From assembly GCA_027484685.1 (NCBI GenBank), contig JAIXSO010000024.1:1-64000 (forward strand): a stretch of DNA of 64,000 bases. Direction: 5' to 3'. Source of the DNA: Bacteroidota bacterium. Its GTDB lineage: Bacteria; Bacteroidota; Bacteroidia; UKL13-3. A program made the translations under genes and the position numbers. Of the stretch, positions 31,201 through 37,774 are shown in pieces (position 1 is the first letter of the stretch; each line of letters starts with the position of its first letter). Under the pieces are notes generated by a model, which searched no databases, was not told the DNA's origin, and saw only the letters and a program-made list of their open reading frames with translations.

Positions 31201-32955
31201 GAACGAAAAGCTATTGAATTCATTGCCACTTATGTTATTGTTATTGTTTTGCACAATAGCCGAAGCTCCTTGCGAAAACACACCAATTGCATAATTACCA
31301 GTGGTAGAACGGCTAAAATAGTTATTTACAATATTATTGCTATCATTTCCAATGAAACCAGTTGATCCAAGAATATTGACGCTTCCTGCTGTGGTAGAAG
31401 TATTAGCACTGCGCAAATTAATATTCCTAATAGTATTTCGAATTGCGTCATTTTCAATGGTTACTAAAGTACCTGTTAATGATGTATTTACCAAGCTTAG
31501 GTTTCTGTTAGAATTTATTGAAGAGTCTCTTCCATCTAAAATTATATTTTTACTACCTGAAAAGGAAATGACTCTAGGGGTATTACTAAATATAACAGCA
31601 TTATTACCAAAAGCAGGTTTAAAGGTAATGGTATTGGTAGGTGAATTACCTGCAATGTTTCCAAAAGTTAATGGAAATACTTCACCTTTAGCAGCATTAT
31701 AAATTGTATCTATTAACTGAAAAGTAGTTGGGCCACTAACGCCTACGGAGTTAAGTACAGAAATAGCTTCTGTTATGCTTACAAAATCGCCTGTTGTACC
31801 AACAGTAAAAGAACCTGATAAAGGTGGTGTTCTATATATTCTAGAAGCAGTATCATTAACAAGCACAGTATCGGCCACGCTATTAGGCAAACTTGTCCAA
31901 GCTTTAAAGCGATGCAATGTATTGGCTACAAATGGAAAAGTACCCAAGGTTACAGCAACAGTATTGTTACCAGTACCATTTAGTGTATCAATTGGCGATG
32001 TATTATAAGTAACAGGTGTTTGTAAAACACCATCAACCGACCAATTAACATCAACAGTATTAATAACATTGTTTCCAAAATTTTTCACTCTAGCAATAAC
32101 TGTATTTGAGCCAGTGGTGGGGCTAATAGGTGAATCAAATCCAATAACGCCAGCATCGTTAGGTGCCAAGTTTGCTACATCAATTCCAAAGTTTAACTGT
32201 CCAGTTGCAGAGCCCGTTGCAGCTCCTCCAGCAGGACCAAATACCCTAGAATTACCAGTAATATTAGTTTGTCTAGTTTGATTGCCCAGTCCAGCCGAAA
32301 CGCTCATTTCAAATACCAAAGATAACGTAGGATCGTATCTAAAAGGGGTGGTAAGTGGTACCATAATCCAAGTTCCTGCTGCGGCACCTGTTATTGTAAA
32401 TGAAGGGGAGCTAAAAACAGTAGTCATACCAGGGTTAAAAGCAATGGCAGGCCAAGCAGTTATAGTGCCTACATTTTGTGCTAATTTTAATGTAAAGTTA
32501 CTATAAACTGCGGTATTAGATGCAGTGGCTCCTAGTAAAAAATAAATTTTGGTAATAAATCCAGCTCCAACTGGTGTACCTGTAGTTCCGCTTGAATTAA
32601 GTGCTCCTGGAGCAAAAACCCATTGAACTTGATTGGAAGTGGCACTATTTAGTGGAAAAGCATTATCAGCACCTCCAGTATTTAAATTGTAAAATGGCGG
32701 TATAGTCACAGCCGTTTGAGCATGGAGCATTATGTTTATGAGTAACAAAGCTCCTAATAGTAACGTTTTAAATTTACTATTACTAAAATTGAAACTACTA
32801 AACTTGGTAGTTAATGGATCTAACTTTCGGGAAGATTCATTTTTAGTAGTTTTTACTTGGCAAAAATTTTCATAACTAAATTTAGTAAAGGTTTTTTCCA
32901 TATGTAATAATTTTTTATGTTCTACATAATTACTATGTTGAAACTTAAAATACAA
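22240..32955 (-). CDS. Giant right-handed beta-helix repeat protein with T9SS type A sorting domain
   Basis: 3571 codons; many 'I.NN.I..' beta-helix-like coils; C-terminal 'FEVFPNPFNQSFTVLF...LNAGIYFVKLTVNEQTFIQKLVKY'. The more likely start is the internal ATG at 32901 (MEKTFTKF...). Confidence 0.9.
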   Translation of the reverse strand: MYFKFQHSNYVEHKKLLHMEKTFTKFSYENFCQVKTTKNESSRKLDPLTTKFSSFNFSNSKFKTLLLGALLLINIMLHAQTAVTIPPFYNLNTGGADNAFPLNSATSNQVQWVFAPGALNSSGTTGTPVGAGFITKIYFLLGATASNTAVYSNFTLKLAQNVGTITAWPAIAFNPGMTTVFSSPSFTITGAAAGTWIMVPLTTPFRYDPTLSLVFEMSVSAGLGNQTRQTNITGNSRVFGPAGGAATGSATGQLNFGIDVANLAPNDAGVIGFDSPISPTTGSNTVIARVKNFGNNVINTVDVNWSVDGVLQTPVTYNTSPIDTLNGTGNNTVAVTLGTFPFVANTLHRFKAWTSLPNSVADTVLVNDTASRIYRTPPLSGSFTVGTTGDFVSITEAISVLNSVGVSGPTTFQLIDTIYNAAKGEVFPLTFGNIAGNSPTNTITFKPAFGNNAVIFSNTPRVISFSGSKNIILDGRDSSINSNRNLSLVNTSLTGTLVTIENDAIRNTIRNINLRSANTSTTAGSVNILGSTGFIGNDSNNIVNNYFSRSTTGNYAIGVFSQGASAIVQNNNNNISGNEFNSFSFNGILVNATNNGNGSFWNISNNSFYDTATTTLQTSTWSAISFTPGTTSGSVSNTISNNFIGGSAANAGGLAFNNSSNITRVAIQVTTSLGGSNTIYGNVIRNWFLPITTNTLAFTGIQLSGGVANIDSNTVDSFLSFNNAAFIGINSTPAANYNITRNQIKTITVYNISTTAAIRGITLSGGQIVNVSNNTIKGFTTNSRNTSTSTAASIVGIGSSASSNTITIANNNIGTPNEPLVNNHNGTNSSLMVGIVATSGTHVIENNTIDGLFLDSLATTSTGTTSSAAINGILNLSGLPGQIIRNNIVRHLYQRSAQAVQTTQINGICYVSSGFTTITNNTIYGLFTRSNNINTSTSNALNGINFASSGQALITNNYIDSLAIATVTPTSTQLNGIIVLGTSGNRVANNTIKTLYNAFTTSGPGITGIQYVSGVLNNECEGNTIFGLVNTHTANTGIIQGIRYLSSTTLLGNNSFCNNNFVHSFGSRSTAATTFTGIEVVANSFASFSNNLIRLGIDTAGVAFTGPFAINGINNTVSTNTFTNRFYHNTVYIGGTPTSGSSVTAAFRSTFAILAIQDIRNNIFVNLVQNTGGTGSNYAMNLGFTPTPQSIINYNILWAGTGLTNNFIGGGPGNATTMQGTAGWRRISGIDLNSAQANPGLIDPAAAAGSINLQPTSNNVGEGTGDNSLTLPINIDFGYNNRSTNTPVDIGAWSSASNTLSADSIAPIINHTALTNTASILNRTFTATILEGSSGVEAGTFIPKVYFNKNNGTYFSTNGVLASGNFRNGTWTFTIDYTLLGGVIPNDVIRYYVIAQDSVGNYSSLPAYAVATNTNNVINAPATPNQYTIANPIPLTVTVGPTGNYTSLTGASGLFNAINNSLLQGNTTVLLQGGATITELGTVGLNQWLEVNSGVVGNFGYTLTIRPSNNSQVVLTGAVTTQDGMIRINGADRVSFIGFSTLGTPADTNLLIRNTATSQPALTMLNDASDNSISNVIFETNNTGTAVTTGGAVRISPTSLVTGNDNIEIRNCHFRRVAGGSLPGILFAASGTTGVNRENENLLIENSYFYNFNFNAISIGTGTGNNYRIKNNIFFQDTVSLHTTSPTVINFTPAALSNNDTISGNLIGGNNFGGIGEWFGPTASVLNFTGINVSAGAITGTFINNNRIANINWSNTGANSFTGIIVNNGGGVATITNNYIGDTLMIDNIKHAGNGVTLAISCQTGSNSIINNNIIANISNINNIAANTSVAVNGIRAWNQTALLQINNNRIINLRDSSLNTSSSTSAAMIGINISSATTSIQVNNNFISGLTNLSRTVASSSQVLGIANTSGLPIITNNVVENLNSFSVNTGTTTIATLIGIWSSSFNPGQTISNNTVRYLAYNNPTPTSTQVIGIMQSSGSGHTINNNLVHNIKSNSISNNTSTASAIIGIMHNGSGSAININGNTVHTLEGLGVTGNNNLVGILYQGTTTVVTNFVSRNFVHSFKLATTGTGRMIGIQQNSGSFTRFTNNMVRLGIDSSSALFTGPYEVYGFLNDVAGNFEYFHNSVYLGGAPTSGVSVTAAIRLNGTLTGTQLYDIRNNILVNNVANNGGSGKNFAIRLAALPANPSNLVSNFNLLRANGVGRHIAGTNLVDYTTLTGIAGWLRGSGYDLQSGTSNDSLFLNSTGPAFDVNLRLEANNPAEGSGDPALATIVTTDFDNNLRASLTPLDIGANAGAFTLSSDIFPPSISFTPATNQGNLIGPLVISNVNIRDNVGVPLINTTSIPKIYFKKGIAGTYVSSSAISYSGNEKNANFTFEIQYGLVGGVLTSDTIFYYIIAEDSLAGNICSQKPYAIASNVNTVTNEPLNPDFYVFLPVIPANSLFEVGAGQTYTTLTGSGGLFEMLNGNTIGGSITAVITSNITEPGTFALNQLGEDGTGAGNYTLTIRPDSTATSVRIISGNVSAGLLRLNGADRVKITGVPHQSGNATLNYLTIRNSSSSGPVVLFVNGATQCRLNNLTIETANNLAFNAVNAGGISFASSTNTFGNSNDSITNCTIRNDQSQSFPSGVPSLLISSFHSGLVLNSNNVVSNCNLLNASSVYVNVEVGSGNGWNISGNSCYINLPVITANPLPIRFNGGILSEGHTVNNNIIGGTAANGGGGAWTSNVQAAWNMIQLNVGNNITSTVNGNRIVNINFAQLASGTAWNGVIVAGGRTNITNNIIGDSTNLTSIQLAPPTTHNAIAITAAVNVATTISGNRIAGLFLNNPGNPIAFNGITVAGGITTIANNIIGAATIANSIVCNGSSTVRGISVSTPANVDPGIIISNNTIANMSGTGTQNTVSVGGILQGGSTVSVITGNRVYNLSTSSSNTSLSSAPAAFGISLAASTNFGPIIANNTVYNIGANNNTATLTHAMGIVIQSANSARVNNNRVYDIRNLSTATSINPMATGSGIVAFGITNAIDIFNNQITLGNAQTNNTQYNGIWQNTSGGFDINCYYNSVLITGNNAAGSLASYAFHRGANSASEVTSGTRLINNALLNNRTGGTAKNYAIANEISGIPTGSGWLSINYNMLASTSANTIGLWGSTDMNISNWRLSSLRDANSWADLSANVNPNALFADVANGNLNVVTTVSQNWYLNGKGIAGGTSANINTDFAGNTRGTTLGIGTDIGATEFTTSAIPPAVTVSGVPTLNGTSTISFANRDLLTINWGNTGTVPSSITGAYYSGTNPPATLPSTRFLNAYLALSATGGSAYSYTSTFNYDPALLGTVLSESVLRGATYNGTFWSGYPSSTVNTSAKTISIPTITNSLGLFTGTDANAPLPVQLIRFTAIKMNKDVTLNWTTVSELNNKGFEIQSSVDGYNYHAIGFVKGMNNSNTLKNYNFIDYNPFQKSENNIIYYRLKQIDFDGKFNYSKVVSVSNSNNDDNQFEVFPNPFNQSFTVLFNNENANPAVVEIIDIQGKIIATRKIETINGLNSYSMDDLANLNAGIYFVKLTVNEQTFIQKLVKY

Positions 32956-33559
32956 GTAAAACTAAAACTGAAATACAAATATTTAATTATCAGGCAATTA
33001 TTTGTAAAAAAAATACAATCATATCTTATTAAAAAATTTCAGTTTAAATTGTATAAATCTCAAAAAAAATATTAAATTTTAATAATTTTGAAAAAAATAG
33101 AATATTAAAAACAAAACAAGCCAATCAACATATACCTCATTTGGCATTTTTTTAAAGTGAGATTTCTAGCGATATTTTTTGAATTATACTCTATAATTAT
33201 TTAAAGTTTATAAAAGCTAGTAAAATAATTTTGTTTAGAAAAATTGTTTAAATAGGATTTTAAACTAGGTTTAAACAATGGGTTAAATAAAAAAAATCTT
33301 GTTAATAGCCCTTAGCCACTTATCTTTCTAAAACTTATAAATTTACCTTTTAAATAATCTTAGTTTAAATTATTTTATGTAAAAAATAGTTTGGTAAAAG
33401 ATGTTGTTGACCACATTTATAAATTGATTGTATTGCAAAGCTTATTCAAAACAGGGTTCTATGCAAAAGGTTTATGAACACAGTGGTTTAAGCATTAATA
33501 CTTTCAGTACCTTATTTAGGCAAAATGTATGGAATACTTTTTAAGTTTTAATCCAATAA

Positions 33560-33594
33560 AAAACACCAAATGATTTTAAATTATTTGGTGTTTT
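33560..33594 (-). terminator. Terminator downstream of 33616..34617
   Basis: AAAACACCAAAT / ATTTGGTGTTTT, 12-bp perfect stem. Confidence 0.75.
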
Positions 33595-33615
33595 GTAAAT
33601 ATTACAATAATTTAG

Positions 33616-34617
33616 TTATTTTCTGAATTTAGCCACATTTGTTCCTAGGCCAATTCCCAATCCAATATTAGCAAAAAAAGCGCCATTGCCATTTCCTGGC
33701 TGTTGACCAATTTCCATTTTAGTGATAAACAATACCTTTTTCCCTAAAAATGATTGCCAACCTACTCGCCAGCCCAAATAATTTTTACTGTTTTCACTAA
33801 TATTTAAATCAGCATCTTTTAAAAAAGCTTGTTTTCCATTTGGCTTCACATTATAATTTATGAAAGGACTAAACATTAAATCAGCGTAAAAATCGTTCAG
33901 TGAATTATTCCCTTTTTGTGCCCAACCTTCGGGTTTAATTATTAGGTTTACAATATTTCTGTAACTCAAACCTCCATATACACCAATAGTTGTTACAGTA
34001 TAGTTCACAGTTTCATAATTAATTGGATCTTTCAGATAGTCAACAGTACCATTCAGTTTAGCTTTAATCTTCTCACTAGGGTCAGAACCGTTACTTGATT
34101 CACAATTGTTATGAAAATATTGCAAGCCGCCTCTTACTGCAATAATTTGTCGTTTTTGAGCTGGAACTGTTAAGTAAGTTGTACTTGTATATTTTTTATT
34201 TCCACTGCTGTATGAAGAGGATGATAAAACCACCTTAGCATTTGATTTCTTTAAATTATTGGTTAGATAAAACTGACCACCAGCCATAATATGAAAGCTT
34301 TTTGTTAAATCTTTAGGTGCAAATACACCTTCGCCCATATCTGACCAGGCTTTTCTAATATCTAAATCAAGCCTAATTCTATTATTAATGGTAGCATTGC
34401 CGTAAAAATTTACACCAACGCTCATATTGGCCAAATACGCATTAAAATCTAACAAATTAAAAGCACAAAACACATTGTTTTTATCTGGATTATCTTCCAA
34501 AACTTTGTACGAAACTTGTTGAGCGTAATTGACAAGACTTGTAAAAGTTGCCAAAACTAATAAGGTTGCTTTAAGGACTTTATTTTTCATTTTATTTAAG
34601 TTTGATTTATGGTACAA
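33616..34617 (-). CDS. Outer-membrane/secreted hypothetical protein, barrel-like
   Basis: N-terminal signal-like segment 'LKATLLVLATFTSLVNYAQQ', alternating strand-like repeats, C-terminal 'FFANIGLGIGLGTNVAKFRK'. True start is probably MKNKVLKATL, a few codons in. Confidence 0.7.
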   Translation of the reverse strand: MYHKSNLNKMKNKVLKATLLVLATFTSLVNYAQQVSYKVLEDNPDKNNVFCAFNLLDFNAYLANMSVGVNFYGNATINNRIRLDLDIRKAWSDMGEGVFAPKDLTKSFHIMAGGQFYLTNNLKKSNAKVVLSSSSYSSGNKKYTSTTYLTVPAQKRQIIAVRGGLQYFHNNCESSNGSDPSEKIKAKLNGTVDYLKDPINYETVNYTVTTIGVYGGLSYRNIVNLIIKPEGWAQKGNNSLNDFYADLMFSPFINYNVKPNGKQAFLKDADLNISENSKNYLGWRVGWQSFLGKKVLFITKMEIGQQPGNGNGAFFANIGLGIGLGTNVAKFRK

Positions 34618-34734
34618 AACTAAATGTGCTGAAGCGTGCTGAAAATACCGCAGCTTGGGTAAATTACATCCGTGCTGTTGGGTATATTGGCTAAAAAAAT
34701 TATTATTGAATGTATTTAATAGAAAAATGAACTA

Positions 34735-35379
34735 ATGACTAAATCAAAAATATTTATTGTTGACGACCATCAAATAATGGTTGATGGCATTAAATCATTG
34801 CTAGAAATAAATAATAATTATGAAATTGTTGGAACAACCACAAAATCAAACGAGGCTTTAAATAGCATTATTAATACAAATGCCAATTTAGTAATAACTG
34901 ATATTAACATGGATGAATTATCGGGAATTGAACTTACTAAAAAAATTAAGGCATATAATTTTGAAATAAAAGTTTTAGCACTTTCTATGTATGGCGACAA
35001 AGCTACTATTAACGAAATGATCGAAGCTGGTGTGGATGGTTATATTTTAAAAAATACTGGATTAGAAGAATTAACTAACGCTATAAAAACGATAGAAATG
35101 GGCCATGTTTTTTTCAGCAACCAAGTTACGTTAGAAATGCTAAAATCAATAAAAGAAGTAAACTCACCAATTGAAACTAACGAATTTGGACACTTAACAC
35201 CACGCGAAATACAAATTATAAAATTAATAGCTGAGGAAATGAGTAATGCTGAAATTGGTGATAAATTATTTATAAGTGAACGAACGGTAGAAACTCATAG
35301 AAAAAATATTTTCAGAAAGACCAATATAAAAAGCGTAGCAGGTTTAATAAAATACGCAATTACTCAAAAAATAATTTAG
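34735..35379 (+). CDS. NarL/FixJ-family response regulator
   Basis: 'KIFIVDDHQIMVDGIKSLL', 'LTPREIQIIKLIAEEMSNAEIGDKLFISERTVETHRKNIFRKTNIKS'. Confidence 0.95.
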   Translation: MTKSKIFIVDDHQIMVDGIKSLLEINNNYEIVGTTTKSNEALNSIINTNANLVITDINMDELSGIELTKKIKAYNFEIKVLALSMYGDKATINEMIEAGVDGYILKNTGLEELTNAIKTIEMGHVFFSNQVTLEMLKSIKEVNSPIETNEFGHLTPREIQIIKLIAEEMSNAEIGDKLFISERTVETHRKNIFRKTNIKSVAGLIKYAITQKII

Positions 35380-35486
35380 AATATAAGTACTAGTACTTAT
35401 TTAAATTACCCAAAAACTGGTATATGTTTACCACTCTCCTAGCCTTAATTTTGTAATTGAATAGTTAAAATAAATAAAAGCCAAGT

Positions 35487-37445
35487 ATGAATCTAGTTTA
35501 CAAAAAGAACACAATTTTAATTTTCCTATTGGCTTTTCAAATAAATGGCTTATTTGCCCAATCCAATATAACAGATAGTTTAGAAAACCTTTTAAATAAA
35601 AGTAATTCAGATACCATTAAACTTCAGCTTTTGTCGGATTTAAATTGGGAATATTGCAATTCTAATCTTGAAAAGGCCAGAAATTATGCAGAACAAGAGT
35701 TAGATTTAGCCATAAAACTATCGAATAAAAAATATATGGCTCAAGCTAATAATGATATTGGGATAGTTTTGATAAAAGAAAATAAATTTAAGCAAGCTAT
35801 TAATTACCATCAAAATGCATTGGCAATAAGATTAAAGCTTGCAAACAAGGCTGATATTGCATCTTCGTATAGTAAAATAGGACAATGTTATGCTGAAATG
35901 GATGAATATAAACTTGCTTTAAATTATTTACTTAAAACACTAACTATTTACAAAGAACTCAACAATAAAAACTACATAGCATATACACTTAATAATATTT
36001 GTTATTTGTACACCGGGCTAAAAAATTATGATAAAGTGCTTGAATATGCCACCCAATCATACAATATAGCTTTAGCAATAAATGATGAATATTCACAAGC
36101 TTCAGCCCTAGAAAAACTGAGTGGTTGCTTTGAAAAAAAAGGGCAATTTAATACCGCTATTTTATACCAAACCAAAGCTTTAAATATATTTATTAAACTA
36201 AACGATAGCAATGAAATGGCGGCTACCTATAACAATTTGGGGTTTTATTATAGGCAAATTCCGAATAATGTAAAAGCCAAAGCATTTTACTTTAAGGCAT
36301 TAGCAATTGCCAATTCTATTAAGGATATTAATAGCATTGGCATTTATAATAACAATATAGGAAACTTATTCATTACCGAAAAACAATATGATTTAGCTGA
36401 AAAACATTTGAAAATTGCAGAAAAGATTTGCTTAGACCAATCGATGGAAACTACACTGTTACTAACCTACAAATCACTTGGTGACCTTTATGCCTTAACC
36501 AATAGAGGTGAAATGGCTGTGAAAAATTACAATAACTATTCGGCATTAAAAGATTCTGTTTTTAGTAACAATATGGCTGAACAATTCAGCGAAATGCAAA
36601 CAAAATATGAAACCAATGAAAAGGAAATTGCTAACCAATTACTCCAAAAAGAAAATGAAATTACCACTGCTGAACTCAACAGAAGTAACTTAGTTAAATG
36701 GAGTTTATTAATAGGAATTATTTTGGTAGTTTTGGTTTCTTACTTATTTTATAATAGCTATAAATTAAAACAAAAAAACATTTTGAATGCTGAACTATTG
36801 CGCCAAAAAGAAGAAAACAGTATAGCAATAATTGATGCAGAAGAACTTGAACGAACCAGAATTGCCCGCGATTTACACGATGGAATTGGACAACAATTAA
36901 GTGCAGCAAAATTAAATTTGGTGGCTTTAAAAAGTTTGGTCAATACTTCGAAAAAGGAGGAAATAACTTTATTTGAAAATGCAAGTGGATTGATAGATGA
37001 AGCTGTAAATGACGTGAGATTGGTAAGCCATAATATGATGGCCAATTCATTGATAAAACACGGTTTAATTTCGGCTGTTCGCGATTTTATCAATAAATTA
37101 AACCAATCGGCCGTATTGAAAATTAATATTGAAACTTTTGGAATTGATGAACGTCTCAATCCAACCATTGAAATGATACTGTTTAGGGTATTACAAGAAC
37201 TTGTAAATAATATATTAAAACACGCACAAGCTACCGAAGTAAGCATTCAATTTGTAAGACACGAAAAAGAATTGAGTTTAATAATAGAAGATAATGGAGT
37301 AGGATTTGACACGAAGAATTTAGAAAATTATGAAGGAATTGGTTTAAAGAATATCCAATCACGAATAAATTATATTAATGGAAAAGTGTTTTTTGATTCC
37401 TATTTAACCAAAGGAACTACGGTAAATATTGAAGTTCCATTGTAG
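35487..37445 (+). CDS. TPR-containing sensor histidine kinase (HisKA_3/HATPase_c)
   Basis: Signal peptide, repeated TPR units, TM, 'ERTRIARDLHDGIGQQLSAAKLNL', 'EDNGVGFD', 'GIGLKNIQSRINYINGKV'. Confidence 0.95.
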   Translation: MNLVYKKNTILIFLLAFQINGLFAQSNITDSLENLLNKSNSDTIKLQLLSDLNWEYCNSNLEKARNYAEQELDLAIKLSNKKYMAQANNDIGIVLIKENKFKQAINYHQNALAIRLKLANKADIASSYSKIGQCYAEMDEYKLALNYLLKTLTIYKELNNKNYIAYTLNNICYLYTGLKNYDKVLEYATQSYNIALAINDEYSQASALEKLSGCFEKKGQFNTAILYQTKALNIFIKLNDSNEMAATYNNLGFYYRQIPNNVKAKAFYFKALAIANSIKDINSIGIYNNNIGNLFITEKQYDLAEKHLKIAEKICLDQSMETTLLLTYKSLGDLYALTNRGEMAVKNYNNYSALKDSVFSNNMAEQFSEMQTKYETNEKEIANQLLQKENEITTAELNRSNLVKWSLLIGIILVVLVSYLFYNSYKLKQKNILNAELLRQKEENSIAIIDAEELERTRIARDLHDGIGQQLSAAKLNLVALKSLVNTSKKEEITLFENASGLIDEAVNDVRLVSHNMMANSLIKHGLISAVRDFINKLNQSAVLKINIETFGIDERLNPTIEMILFRVLQELVNNILKHAQATEVSIQFVRHEKELSLIIEDNGVGFDTKNLENYEGIGLKNIQSRINYINGKVFFDSYLTKGTTVNIEVPL

Positions 37446-37770
37446 CTTTTTCAGCCACAGATTTTGGTAGCTTAGCGAAATGTTTCCCGCAGATTTCGCA
37501 GAATACGCAGAGTTTCCCACACATTGTTGTTGCCAATAATTTTAGCCACAGATTTCGCAGATAACACAGAATACCAAACTGCCCGTTGTTGTGTCTCCTG
37601 ACCAACAACTTTTGCCACAGATTTCACAGATTTTCCTTAACTCTTTGCTCTGTTTTGTTTCCCGCAGATTTCGCAGAGTACGCAGAGTTTCCCACACATC
37701 GTTGTTGCCAATAATTTTAGCCACAGATTTATCTTAGAAAATTTTTCTGTGAAATCTGTGGCTATTTTAA
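37443..37770. repeat. Dispersed CCACAGATTTCRCAGA-type intergenic repeat cluster
   Basis: Two 74-nt copies (37482-37555 and 37657-37730) differ at only 2 positions; further partial units and a terminal inverted repeat GCCACAGATTT/AAATCTGTGGC (37720-37730/37752-37762). Confidence 0.9.
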
Positions 37771-37774
37771 AAAT

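Noticed and set aside
22558-32506. Many plus-strand ORFs of 60-140 aa antisense to the giant gene
   Set aside because: Low-complexity shadow ORFs created by Asn/Thr/Ile-rich codons on the opposite strand; no family-like motifs and the minus frame is continuous.
33461-33544. 27-codon frame MQKVYEHSGLSINTFSTLFRQNVWNTF, faintly AraC-HTH-like
   Set aside because: Too short, stop codon just upstream, and resemblance too weak to call even a pseudogene.
37417-37724. Minus-strand ORFs 37417..37608 and 37542..37724
   Set aside because: Translations consist of repeated units (NLWLK/CEICGKS) of the CCACAGATTT repeat family; not real proteins.
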